Shown: piece after piece, positions 1 to 10,115 of the stretch
Position numbering within the stretch: position 1 is the stretch's first letter
Layout: each line of letters starts with the position of its first letter
Source: Peronospora farinosa
Taxonomy: Eukaryota; Oomycota; Peronosporomycetes; Peronosporales; Peronosporaceae
Direction of reading: 5' to 3'
Length of the DNA stretch: 64,000 bases
NCBI GenBank assembly: GCA_947646735.1
Contig: CANTFK010000239.1
Coordinates: 186,001 to 250,000, forward strand
Translations under genes and position numbers: made by a program
Notes under the pieces: model-generated
Databases searched by the model: none
Seen by the model: the letters and a program-made list of their open reading frames with translations, nothing else
Told to the model about the DNA's origin: nothing

Positions 1-67
1 ATATCCAGAATCCGGAGGAAAGCTAACACCTCTTTCTCCACCATTCCGTAATTAATCTCGTTAGGAT

Positions 68-1558
68 TCAGCGTGCGACTAGAGAAAGTGACAGGCCAAT
101 AGATTCTATCGTGTTCTTGAAGTAACGACGCTGATATGTGGCATACACCACAATCACAGACGATCGTTCTGGGTCAAAATGTTTCAGAATCGGTGTCGCG
201 GCTATTTTAGCCGTTAATTGAGTGAATGCGATCGTTGCCTTCTCCCAGCGGTTTCTGCCCTCGCGACCATGATCGTCCCCAGTATTCAACTCTGGATCGA
301 TAATGTAGCCATCTCTCGATCCACTTTTAAGAATCCTGATCGATCTTATACTTGTCACGAGACTGGCGATCACATTTGGTCCAGCACCATTATTGACCGT
401 CTGAACATCCCCAGCCCGGCTGATCTCATGAAAATCTGCCTCCCGCAGATCATAAAGTACAGATGCATAAATCGCAAAATGTTCAATAAATCGGCTGTAG
501 TAATTTAGACTCCCCAAAAATGGCTGCATTGATCGCAACGTCCAAGGAAATGGGACGTTCACTAGAGATTCGAAATGATTGATAAATTTCACGTATTGCA
601 CGCTTCCAACAATCGTTCTACTATCATAAAGGGACGTCCACGATGTAGCAGGTATCAGTATATCGTCAATATATGATCGCCGACCTAACACCGATGGTCT
701 CGGATCGGTATCCGGTTCACCTTCAGTAAACACGTCGATCGGCTTTGACAATTCAGCTGTATTTGAATCAGAACTTGTACCGATTTTTAAATACCCATAT
801 AGAGCATTTTAAATCAATCGCTGGTAGATTTGAGGAGCATTCTTTAATCCGAATGGCATTCGTAACCACTCACACAAATCTGACGGTGTAATAAATGCAG
901 AAATCATCCTCGCTCTCTCTGTAATTTTTACCACCCAGATTCCACTCGCCATATCCAAGGAACAATACCACATAGCTTTATCCATATCTTGCAGTAACTC
1001 ACTAATCAGTGGCATAGGGTATACCATCAATCGGGTCAATTGGTTCACCCTACGATAATTGATACATAATCGAATGTCTTCGCCATTCTTCTTGATAATC
1101 ACTACAATTGGTAAAGCCCACGGTGACGTAGATGGCCGAATGATCTTGGCAGAAAATAATCCTTTAATCAAATCCGCTAATTTCTCCCGGAATTTGGGTG
1201 CCACAGGTCGCACTCGCTGTGCGATCGGGTTAGCTCCTCCAACATCAATGTCACAAACTGCTCCACGTGCTGCGGGAGGTAGGGCATTACCTTTCCCTAT
1301 GAGTAAGTGGCGATTCTTCCAAATTAATTGACGTAGCTTCTCTTGATCTTCTGTCACTGGTATTTCCGGGTCGCCAACTTGAATATCGTCGATCGATACT
1401 TCCACCGTAGACATCACAATTTCTGGCAACATCGCCATATGCTGATCGACATCTTCGGCAAACAGGTCGCCACTCTCGTGAGAATATACTGCCTCTTCAG
1501 ATGATGGTTCTTTTGTTGGGACATCCTCGGTTGCGATCGCTGTGGACTTATTTTTCAC
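68..1558 (-). pseudogene. Gypsy reverse transcriptase / RNase H segment (frameshifted)
   Basis: Two ORFs in different frames carry one RT. The upstream one (1558 to 809) has the palm region with 'LCINYRRVNQLT', 'CSLDMASGIW' (motif A, catalytic Asp) and 'RMPFGLKNAPQIYQRLI' (motif B). The downstream one (751 to 68) has 'YIDDILIP' (motif C, the two catalytic aspartates), then the connection domain ('LGSLNYYSRFIEHFA') and the beginning of RNase H ('AATPILKHFD'). In a working element these are contiguous; here the reading frame is interrupted near 752-808, so no full polymerase can be made. The family assignment is secure from motif order. Confidence 0.85.
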
Positions 1559-2136
1559 ACGATCGGATTGTCCCCGATCGTTATCTTCGACGATCTTCTT
1601 AAAATCTTCGATTGCTTCATCCGATCAATCTGGTATCTGATCGACGTCTCCCATTTCTCTGGTCGCATCGATCACACCTGTGAACTGTTCTTGGTCTTGT
1701 TCCGTTATGTCTTCATCACGAATATCGGTTCTTTCACCTGATCGGTCTTGTACACCATCCACCTTGTCGATTTCTCTCAGCATATTGATCACAAATTGTG
1801 ATCGTCTTGACTGCTGATCTTCACTGTCACGATAACCTTGATCTTCTGTACTATCTTGATTTACTCCCACGTTGATCGTTTCCTTATCCGATTGCGATGC
1901 AATTTTCTCCACTTTTGCGATCTTCTCGTTCTCTCCCTTCCTTGGACGCATCAAAATCTTAGTTGGTAGTGGATAAGACGGGTGATCAACTGGTGATCCT
2001 GTTGGCTCATCAATTATTTCTTCCTTCCGATCTGTAGTTTCTTCATAGGCCAGAGTCTGCCACTCATTATATCGACGCGACCCCACCGAGACATATTCAG
2101 GTGATCGAAATATCATATCCGCAGCCATCCACCAAC

Positions 2137-2700
2137 CTACGGAGCTCCGTGATTCACAATCACTTCTCGATCACTAAGATTAGTTAGCTGCAGATATTTA
2201 GTCTTTCCCGGTCCTGTTGTGACTGTTGGTATCCATCTCGGGTCTCGTCTCACCCAAAGCTTAGAATTCGGTGCACCAATACCGATTCGTAATTCCGTCG
2301 ATCCGCCTACTGGGGTCACCACATATTGATCGTTGATCGTGATCGGCTTTCTGTTCGTTTGGTATGGAGGCCTTCGTCCCGCCAATTGAATTCTAACCTC
2401 ATCCGGCAAATAAAGTGTCCCATCTGCCAGATCCAAACGAAATCCAGCTGGGACCATAAAATCCATACCCAAGACCGCTTCTTGACCAACTTGATCGCCC
2501 ACCCAGGCGTCAAAATGATATACCAGTAATCCATTTAATGTGATCTTGATTCTTGTACGACCATCCGTCATGTATGTGTTCTTACCAATTCCAATACATT
2601 CTTGCCTTTAGCTCTCGTCAATGACACATCCTACCTTACGAGCAAAGGTGGTGTCGACGATCGAGACTTCGGCTCCAGAATCAAATAGCATAGTAGCCTT
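2137..2700 (-). pseudogene. Gypsy retropepsin-like protease segment
   Basis: Translation of the minus strand around 2,640-2,698 gives the aspartic protease active-site signature 'MLFDSGAEVSIVD' (D-S-G-A). After a frame break, the ORF from 2571 to 2137 carries the downstream part of the fold, including 'AVLGMDFMVPAGFRLDL' (the L-G-M-D-F flap/second-strand signature typical of Gypsy proteases). The protein would cleave the Gag-Pol polyprotein. The frame break between the two pieces makes it non-functional as it stands. Confidence 0.75.
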
Positions 2701-2999
2701 CTAATTGTTGATCTTGTCCACTGCCTTGGCCTGTTTGAACCATTTTCCTGGGGTATGATATTTCCAATACCCCCGTGATTCACCTGGTGCTAAGTCGAGC
2801 TCCATTTTCGCAGGCGATCGGGCATATTCATTAACTTTTACGACGCTTGATATTGAGCGCAAGTTTTTTTAATCCTCACATGTATTGATCGGATCGATCC
2901 GCTTGTTAACTTCTTGATTCGTACATTCCTTTTTCACAAATACATAAATGCAGAACCTAGAACGCTCAGCTCGTACCAGATTCCAACCTGGCGAGCGTC

Positions 3000-3434
3000 C
3001 TAGTTTAACATCTCCTCTGCCTTCGGCGGGAGCATCCCAGCGTGATTGGTCGGCACGTACCATTGGCGAATTAGATTACAAAATTCTTCCATCGGGCATT
3101 TTCCCCCTTCGTGCATCTCTCCACAGGCAGTACACACGAAAAAACACTTGTCTGAAGGATGTCCTTTGCGGCCACATTTCTGACAGATCAACCGCTTCCA
3201 ACATCCACGATCATCATGTTTCTTCGATCCGCAATGGGTGCAAGCTCTTGGTGGGTCAGTGTGACCATGACCTTTGCCTTGATCGATCACATTCTGTCGA
3301 TCACGATTGTCGATCACATTCTGTCGATCACGATTGTCACTCTCATTCTGTCGATCACGATAGTCACTCTCATTCTGTCGATCACGATAATCTCTCGGCT
3401 TTTCAGCTGGGGCATGCGTCATCGCGGAAAACAC
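3000..3434 (-). pseudogene. Gypsy Gag nucleocapsid: RDRQN repeats and CCHC zinc knuckles
   Basis: A 144-residue ORF has four 9-residue repeats near its start (roughly residues 15-50, core RDRQN), followed by Cys/His knuckles: 'CTHCGSKKHDDRGC' and 'CQKCGRKGHPSDKC', both fitting C-x2-C-x4-H-x4-C, then a third, poorer Cys/His cluster. These are the RNA-binding nucleocapsid motifs of Gag. It lies just downstream (minus strand) of the Gag capsid-like ORF but is in another frame, so Gag is split. Confidence 0.8.
3285..3392 (-). repeat. 27-bp in-frame tandem repeat (4 copies) in Gag
   Basis: Four consecutive 27-bp units encode the 9-residue repeats 'DYRDRQNES' (twice) and 'DNRDRQNVI' (twice). The highly charged repeat sits immediately before the zinc knuckles. 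Each unit contains GATC-bearing sequence (TCGATCACGA). Confidence 0.9.
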
Positions 3435-3504
3435 GCGACTTCTACTTCAGATCCACTCAATTCCGACTCTGATCCACTGTTTACGTTTTCGATATGGATC
3501 GCTC

Positions 3505-4628
3505 TCACTGCACGAGCCGGTTTCGAGACGCTTGATCGGGTGCAGGGGCGGCTCGATGACGAAAATTATTGGATCCCATCGATGCCTTGCCTTGACGAAT
3601 CTCCATACGTTGATACGCACGTAGAGTTTCTTCCATGTCGTCAGCATCGTCCAAACGTAATAAAGTCAACTGTTTCGCCAGATCGCGATCATCCAGTGTC
3701 TCAATAAAATGTTCCACATGTTCACGTCTGGTAGCTGGCGTTCCCTCTCGAATTGAAATATTTGCTCTGATCGCTGCCACATTTAGCCGGTATAGATAAT
3801 CCAATGGAGTTTCATTCGATTGTTTCCTTGCATGGTAATATTGTCTTTCAACAGATACATCATACCCTCCATATTGTATTATGATAATTTCCAATAGAGA
3901 TTTCCAGTGATGACGAGTCGATCGGCTCAGCTGGCTATACCAGTTTCTTGCTGGTCCCGTCAGCAGATCTCCAAATACGAGACACTTTTCGTTGTCAGGA
4001 GCTTGATCACGTAAGAAAGCAGTTTTGACTTTACTGATCCAGCTTCTAGCTCGATCTTCGTCTCTGTCTCGCCCAGTGAACTCTTTTAAATCCGCGATCG
4101 CCGATACTCGGATTCGTTGTGTAGTGAATCCACCACTTGGCATAGCTTCTGCAGCTGTCACCAACGGTCGCCTTAGATCCTCGAGTCCTAGATCCAGCGG
4201 ATCGCCAATATGGATAGACTATGACGCGATCCGAATGACTCCATCTCCACGTCTGGAATATTCATCATTTGAGGAGTGGCGTTGATCCTTGATCGATCAG
4301 CATTTTGTAGAGCTAAAATCCGTTGATCGTCTTCGTACTTCTTCATGGCTGCTTTAAAATAAGAATCCAGCTCGTTTGATCCAAATGGATTCATTTCTCG
4401 GACCATGGGTACATTAGCCGATTTCGCTCCCGTTTCGATCGGCGTCGATCTTTCACGTATAAACGCCGCACCAGACGGTCCCAACGACATCCGTTGAATG
4501 GGAACTAATTCTCCTGAATCCGCCTTCGATTCTGCCGATGCATACTGTGATGAGCCCGTTTGATATGTCTCAGTGGCTGGCACGATCGCTTGGTACTTCC
4601 CAGTGAGAGGGATTAACGTCTCGAACAA
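3505..4628 (-). pseudogene. Gypsy Gag capsid-like region
   Basis: The ORF from 4164 to 3505 (219 residues) matches the retrotransposon Gag domain: 'EDRARSWISKVKTAF', 'GPARNWYSQLSRSTRHHW' and 'NETPLDYLYRLNVAAIRA' are typical of oomycete Gypsy Gag. A preceding ORF (4628-4188) in another frame, and another at 5136-4651 rich in Lys, Glu and Ser, probably belong to the same Gag N-terminus. Gag would form the virus-like particle. Frame breaks separate the pieces. Confidence 0.75.
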
Positions 4629-5136
4629 CGATCGTCCTGCTTTTAATTACTTAATCATGATCACAATCCAGGAATGTCTGCGCATCAAGCGCTCCAGCGG
4701 TGAATCCAGCTTCCTTGAGTAACTTCAAAAAACGACGAATCGCTTCCAACTGGTTCGGTGTTTCTACCGGAGCTGATACCGGTCCTTGTAATAATCCGAT
4801 TAGCTTTGGCTTCAATATCTTGAGAACTGGATCGCTTGATAGAAAAGTCTTTAGTTCTTTCTGGTGAAAACACCGTTTCAATTCTTCCATCTTCGTCGAT
4901 CTTTCGGTTTTCGATCCGTGATCGGCCGACTCTTTTTCTTGGACACCACGATCTTCCGATTTCTTCGTCTGAACGTTGAGTTGTGATCGCGGTGCCTTTA
5001 TCCGCACCTGTGAATTCGTCGACTCTTTATTCTTAAGTTTTGTAAGAGCGGTTTTGGATGAATTTCTCTCCGTTTTAACTAAAAGATTTTCATCTCGCGA
5101 ATCTCGTTTTGCAACATGATCCGCAGGGGTCCCCAA

Positions 5137-6480
5137 GGGACCTGGGGAGGGGGTAGAGGGTTTTCTTCTAGATCGAGCGATCGATCTTCCTCTTTTGTTT
5201 TCTGCTCATCTGCGTCTCTCCCAAAACGCTGATGATTCGGGGATCCTTTTTCTTCACGCGTCTCCGGCGATCCCTCTGCCTCTAACGCTCTAATCCCAGG
5301 TTCAGTCTTGATCTTGACATCTTCTCTCAGGTACTCACGGTGAAAACCCGAGTCACCAGAAGATCCGGGCACGCGCACCATTGTGGTGGAGTGGCGATCA
5401 CAAAATTTCTGATGTGATCCCGACTCTCCACTGGCGCCTAGACGACCGACTAACGGAGGGGGTACCCCGTATCCGTGTAACTTCCCTTCCTCACCTTGTG
5501 TACCCGTCGGTAGGGCGGGCTGCACTCTTCTCGGTGCACTTGAGTCGATGCTGAACTTGACCAGGGTTGGGGATTGGTCGGGGGGGGTCGATCACGTAAC
5601 AAATCCTCACGCGATCGAAAGTTGTATGGGGGGTGCTCTATGAGTCACCCTGGTCTGCCTTGAGACCGCCTTATCCAAATGTAGATACTTGATCCACTTG
5701 ATTTCACTTGATCTTCTGACCACTTGAGCCGTCTAGATCTTGTGCCTTGTCCTTTACGTTGTATACTGCGTCCGATCGCAGGGGGTTTTGCTTGGGTGGA
5801 GAGTTCTTGTAATCCCTGGCCAAACAATCCAGGGATATTACTTGTCTTAGCGTAACAGAAGCTTTTGATCGTCGGGGGCCAAAGTTATCCGCCCGGAAGA
5901 GAAGTCTGCGTGCGTGCTTAGAAGTAAAAGAAACTCTGTTTAATGTTAACCAATCCAATACCAAATCCTACGATTATGCCTATCTGTATGACAGTACCTA
6001 CTGCCGCGTGTCGTCTTTTCAGGAAAATCAGATCTCGGTATGTGGTCCACTTCGGATACCATCGCGATCTTGATCCGTCGATCGAGGTTACGATCGATCT
6101 GTAACCGGTTACATCTTGCTTTCTGGATCGAGGTTACGATCGTCGATCACACTTGCTGATCCCGATCGTCGATCACACTTGTTGATCACGATCGACGATC
6201 ACGCTTGCTGATCACGATCGACGATCACACTTGCTGATCACGATCGACGATCACACTTGTTGGTCACGATCGACAATTGCGATCGAGCGATCTTCCACCC
6301 TGATCGTCATCACAGCCGCGTAATCCTCGGCCAACCGTGGCCATCACATGATCGATCCAGATAAGCTGTCATTCCAATACAATAGCCAAGCATAAATTAT
6401 GCGATCATTCATCGATAGATCTTGATCGCTCCCATACAATAGTCACTTATAATCCATAGAATATGACTTCCGCCGTGTAA
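5137..6480. other. Repeat-rich stretch without a recognisable gene
   Basis: ORFs here (for example 5525-5079 on the minus strand) are low-complexity and match no family I recognise. The stretch includes a run of G near 5580, dense GATC motifs and a 26-bp tandem repeat. The palindrome GTGGTCCAC occurs near both 6,040 and 6,480, which might mark LTR remnants; this is only a suggestion. Confidence 0.5.
6137..6266. repeat. 26-bp tandem repeat (5 copies)
   Basis: Five consecutive 26-bp units run from 6137 to 6266 with only a few substitutions between them. Each contains one or two overlapping CGATCG/GATC palindromes plus an ACACTTG core. A partial unit follows. The array lies upstream of the minus-strand Gypsy coding region, where a 5' untranslated region or LTR would be expected. 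Confidence 0.9.
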
Positions 6481-8795
6481 GTGGTCCACATTATGATCAC
6501 TTTCGATATTGTTGATCAAATTTTTCTTGATCGACTTCACCACAAGCTCAATGGCCTCCGATATCAAGGAGTGTTACAGTCAGGACGAACATTGTCGCCT
6601 GCTGTTAGGCCAATTTGGAGGACGAAAGGTTACCCTTCTGTCGCACCTAAAAGCGAAACTAAATCGCTTAGTTACAGTGATGGCCTGTTATGGCATCAGC
6701 TGTCACCCTGTGATCCCTTGAGAATCTATGTCTCTCATGACACAGATCTTAGGCTGATGATACTTCACGAGTGCCATGATGCGCCATCTATTGGGCATCT
6801 AGGCCGTGAAAAGACATTCTTACGAGTGTCAGAGGAATTTTGGTGGCCCCATGGGTGGCCAACTATATTCGCTCTTGCGAAGAGTGTCAGCGCATTAAGC
6901 CTACACCTTCTAGCAGTGCGCCACTGAATCCACTGCCGATTCAACGGATTGTTGGAAGTCGCTCAGTTTGGACTTCATGTTTGGCCTACCGCCTGACCAT
7001 AAAGGCAGGACGGGGCTCGTCGTCTTTGTAGACAGACTGAGCAAGATGGTGCATTTGGCACCATGTAGCACCAAGATCTCAGGAAAAGAGTCTGCCCTCT
7101 TGTTTCTGGATCATCTATATCGACTACACGGGATGCCCGAATCCATAGTATCGGATCGGGATCCGCGTTTTACGTCGGGTTTTTGGCGTCATGTGTTTGA
7201 TTTGCTGGAACGCAAGCTTCACATGTCAAGAGCCTATCATCCCCAGACCGATGGCCATATAAAACGAGCCAATCGAGTCATGGCGGTTAGTAGAGACTCC
7301 TACAGAATGGGGCAAGCAATTGTCATTCGTGTAACTCGCTATCAATAACAGTGTTCACGCTAGTACGGGTGAAACACCGTTTTACATCAACGGACTGCGC
7401 CATCCTCGGACGCCAGTCTCGTTTGGACGCAGCCCGATTCTTAATGGGGGAGGACCCCTCACTTCGCTCGGTGCGAATGCCAATGAGGGTCAAAATTGCC
7501 CTAGTTACACTGCTAGTTTAGCATTGGTCACGACTCCTATAGGTGCCAATAAGGAGGCACGGTAAGAAATGCCTGTGCTCATTGACGATGACACTATAGT
7601 GTTATCAACAGCGTCGACCCATGAACGACCTCTTGGAGGCGTCATAGGCGAGCTTGATGCTAAATTCGTGAGCGAAGATCAGCGCTTCGTGGATGAGCGA
7701 TTAGACATCAAACGTAAAGTCCGTGACGATGGCAAGCGCACAGGACAAGCAAAAGCAATATGCGGACCAACATGGTCGCAATGATAAACACTTTAGTGTT
7801 GGGGACAAAGTGCTATTAAGTACTGCTATCCTACCTCAAAATGAAATTCTGTACTACATGGTGGTACTACTACCTGGTGGTACTACTACCTGGTGGTACT
7901 ACTACCTGGTGGTACTACTACCTGGTGGTACTACTACCTGGTGGTACTACTACCTGGTGGTACTACTACCTGGTGGTACTACTACCTGGTGGTACTACTA
8001 CCTGGTGGTACTACTACCTGGTGGTACTACTACCTGGTGGTACTACTACCTGGTGGTACTACTACCTGGTGGTACTACTACCTGGTGGTACTACTACCTG
8101 GTGGTACTACTACCTGGTGGTACTACTACCTGGTGGTACTACTACCTGGTGGTACTACTACCTGGTGGTACTACTACCTGGTGGTACTACTACCTGGTGG
8201 TACTACTACCTGGTGGTACTACTACCTGGTGGTACTACTACCTGGTGGTACTACTACCTGGTGGTACTACTACCTGGTGGTACTACTACCTGGTGGTACT
8301 ACTACCTGGTGGTACTACTACCTGGTGGTACTACTACCTGGTGGTACTACTACCTGGTGGTACTACTACCTGGTGGTACTACTACCTGGTGGTACTACTA
8401 CCTGGTGGTACTACTACCTGGTGGTACTACTACCTGGTGGTACTACTACCTGGTGGTACTACTACCTGGTGGTACTACTACCTGGTGGTACTACTACCTG
8501 GTGGTACTACTACCTGGTGGTACTACTACCTGGTGGTACTACTACCTGGTGGTACTACTACCTGGTGGTACTACTACCTGGTGGTACTACTACCTGGTGG
8601 TACTACTACCTGGTGGTACTACTACCTGGTGGTACTACCAAGCTATTGCCCCTATTCATTGGACCATTGAAGGTGGTCGAGGAGGTTGAATACCTATACT
8701 ATAGGCTCACTCTCCCACCGTATATGAAGACGCACCCGGGAATATACGTGGGTCGTTTTGGGCGACTTACAGGTGGGGTCAGCATATTTCGATAG
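6481..8795 (+). pseudogene. Decayed Gypsy integrase (plus strand), split by a minisatellite
   Basis: Pieces in several frames make up one integrase. The zinc-binding domain reads 'LHECHDAPSIGHLGREKT' (H-H), then after a frameshift near 6,850 'SCEECQRIKP' (C-C). The catalytic core (6968-7348) has 'MDFMFGLPPDHKGRTGLVVF' (first Asp) and 'SIVSDRDPRFTSGFW' (second Asp). The third acidic residue is expected in the QTDGQTER-type motif, but here the motif is 'QTDGHIKRANRV', with Lys in place of Glu. The C-terminal domain begins at about 7,723 ('QYADQHGRN', 'VGDKVLLSTAILP') and resumes after the repeat array as 'KLLPLFIGPLKVVE' and 'PPYMKTHPGIYVGRF'. The array shifts the frame between these halves. 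Inactive. Confidence 0.85.
7859..8639. repeat. 16-bp minisatellite, 48 perfect copies
   Basis: The unit TGGTGGTACTACTACC is repeated 48 times without a single mismatch from 7859 to 8626, followed by a 13-bp incomplete unit. Because 16 is one more than a multiple of 3 and the unit has no stop, all three plus-strand frames stay open and encode the same 16-residue cycle. Each unit contains GGTA-CTAC-TACC, able to form a short hairpin. A degenerate half unit (GTACTACA) lies just upstream. The array interrupts the integrase C-terminal domain. Confidence 0.98.
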
Positions 8796-8847
8796 TGTAT
8801 GACAAGGAGTCAATGCTTTTAACGGGCACTTCAAAAGAAGCTGCCAT

Positions 8848-9214
8848 GTGCTACGCTGGCACACACCTTCACGCACGCGAGGAAGCAGTCAAACCGTCTA
8901 ACCTCCTTTCGCGGCGGTAGAACGTCTTTAGTCGCCGCTTAAGCGGTGACACGAACGGTTGGCGGTCGCTGAATCGAACCGGACTTCTAACCAAAAGAGC
9001 TTCACTTATGACACGCAGAAGCTTATTCAGCTTCTCGTGCTACTCTGGAACACACCTGCAAGCCCGCAAGAGAGCGTTTAAACCATCTAACCTCCGTGCG
9101 CGATGGTGGAATGCTTGGTCAAGCGCTTAAACGGTCGTACCAACGGTTGCTGATCGCCGATGCAAACCGCGCAACGAACTTATAAACGAGAGATTTACTA
9201 CAACACGCAGAAAC
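8848..9214. repeat. Diverged tandem duplication, ~189-bp period
   Basis: Two related segments, about 8848-9025 and 9037-9214, share GTGCTAC near their starts, ACCATCTAACCTCC/ACCGTCTAACCTCC and CACGCAGAA near their ends, with many differences between. They lie just after the integrase relic and may be LTR or 3'-UTR remnants. Coordinates are approximate because the alignment was done by eye. Confidence 0.55.
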
Positions 9215-9389
9215 TGCTGTTAGTATGATAGCATTCAGTAGTAATACGTCACGGAGGTGCTGGTTTTGAGGATTACCGCGATGGCTAGACGCTTTCTGTT
9301 TCGAATTCGTAAAGCCCAATGTGCGTCAACTAGGTCTCCAGTCCCTACCTGGCACTCTAAAAGCCGAGTCGTTTGACCATGGCGAAGTA

Positions 9390-9830
9390 CTAGAATTCCT
9401 TTATCATTGGAGATTGCGACCGCTGTAAAAGTATCAGTACGATCTTCGCTGATTGTAAAGATAGCTCGGATAGTGCCCCGAAGCGATGCACGATGCCCAT
9501 CACCTCCGCTATCTGCCCCGCGCGATGTAAAGAAACGTAGAGTAATTGACAAAAGCTGAATTTTTTTGTTCCTGGGTAGGAATGCCTGGATGCCACAACC
9601 CCCTTATCTGGGTATTTTGCAATAAGGCTAATGTTAGTATTTCCGCGATAAGAAAAAGGAGTAGTGCTAACGGGCAACCCTTTCGGATACCCGTGAGTAC
9701 AGGGATCGATTCGGATAGTATCCCATTTACTACAAATCAAGCGGTGGAGGTTCTGAATTAGTGTAAATCCGAAATACCGCTTTACTTCAAATAAAAAATC
9801 GTGCGAGACCGTGTCATATGCCACCAGCAA
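9390..9830 (-). pseudogene. LINE-type reverse transcriptase relic
   Basis: The 146-residue minus-strand ORF opens with 'AYDTVSHDFLFEVKRYFGF', which matches the motif A region of non-LTR reverse transcriptases common in oomycetes (AFDTVSHDFL-like). Further on, 'KGLPVSTTPF' resembles the QGCPLAPLLF motif B but has lost key residues. No catalytic FADD-type motif or endonuclease is visible nearby. It is a short, degraded fragment. Confidence 0.6.
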
Positions 9831-10115
9831 AAATCCAACAATAGAATTGCTCGACTATCAGCAAGCTCCTGATCCGGTTCGAGTTAGGCAAGTTTGATGT
9901 ATCTCAAGTGCACAAGTCGAAAACGCAATGTTATATGTGGTCATGGCCTTTAATTCAGTTTGTACAATCAGACGACACCGTCAAACCCCAAAAAACCTAT
10001 TCATCAGAATAACAATCACACGAAATTACTTCGGGTTATTCCCGTTGTTTTTATTTTGGGTCCATCCATATAAAGGCATCACCACCACCACAATTAAAGT
10101 ATCCAATAAGTCCAC
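9831..10115. other. Intergenic, upstream of the methyltransferase gene
   Basis: No ORF or repeat is recognisable. The last part (10,050-10,115) would hold the promoter and 5' UTR of the arginine methyltransferase gene; no clear TATA box is visible. Confidence 0.4.

Larger units (their letters stand above)
1..6470 (-). mobile_element. Decayed Ty3/Gypsy LTR retrotransposon, minus strand
   Basis: Gag, CCHC zinc knuckles, aspartic protease, reverse transcriptase and the start of RNase H follow each other in Gypsy order from high to low coordinates on the minus strand. The rest of RNase H and the integrase would lie beyond the left edge. The coding region is broken into separate ORFs in different frames, so this is a non-autonomous relic. 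The part from about 5,140 to 6,470 shows no recognisable domain; it is repeat-rich and probably holds the 5' untranslated region or LTR, but I could not define LTR ends or a target-site duplication. GATC density is far above that of neighbouring genes and falls off near 6,540, which helps mark the border with the next element. Confidence 0.85.

Noticed and set aside
2948..3707. Overlapping plus-strand ORFs with His/Asp/Ser repeats
   Set aside because: They are the antisense of the Gag RDRQN repeats and zinc knuckles.
7859..8639. CRISPR-like array
   Set aside because: The units are contiguous with no spacers; this is a simple minisatellite in a eukaryotic genome.
7723..8795. Three overlapping long plus-strand ORFs of about 280-315 residues
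   Set aside because: They are translations of the 16-bp minisatellite, open in all frames because of its length; not a protein-coding gene beyond the integrase pieces at the ends.
8960..9000. A GGTTCGATTC box on the minus strand, like a tRNA B box
   Set aside because: No matching A box, acceptor stem or cloverleaf could be found around it, and the related repeat copy lacks the box.
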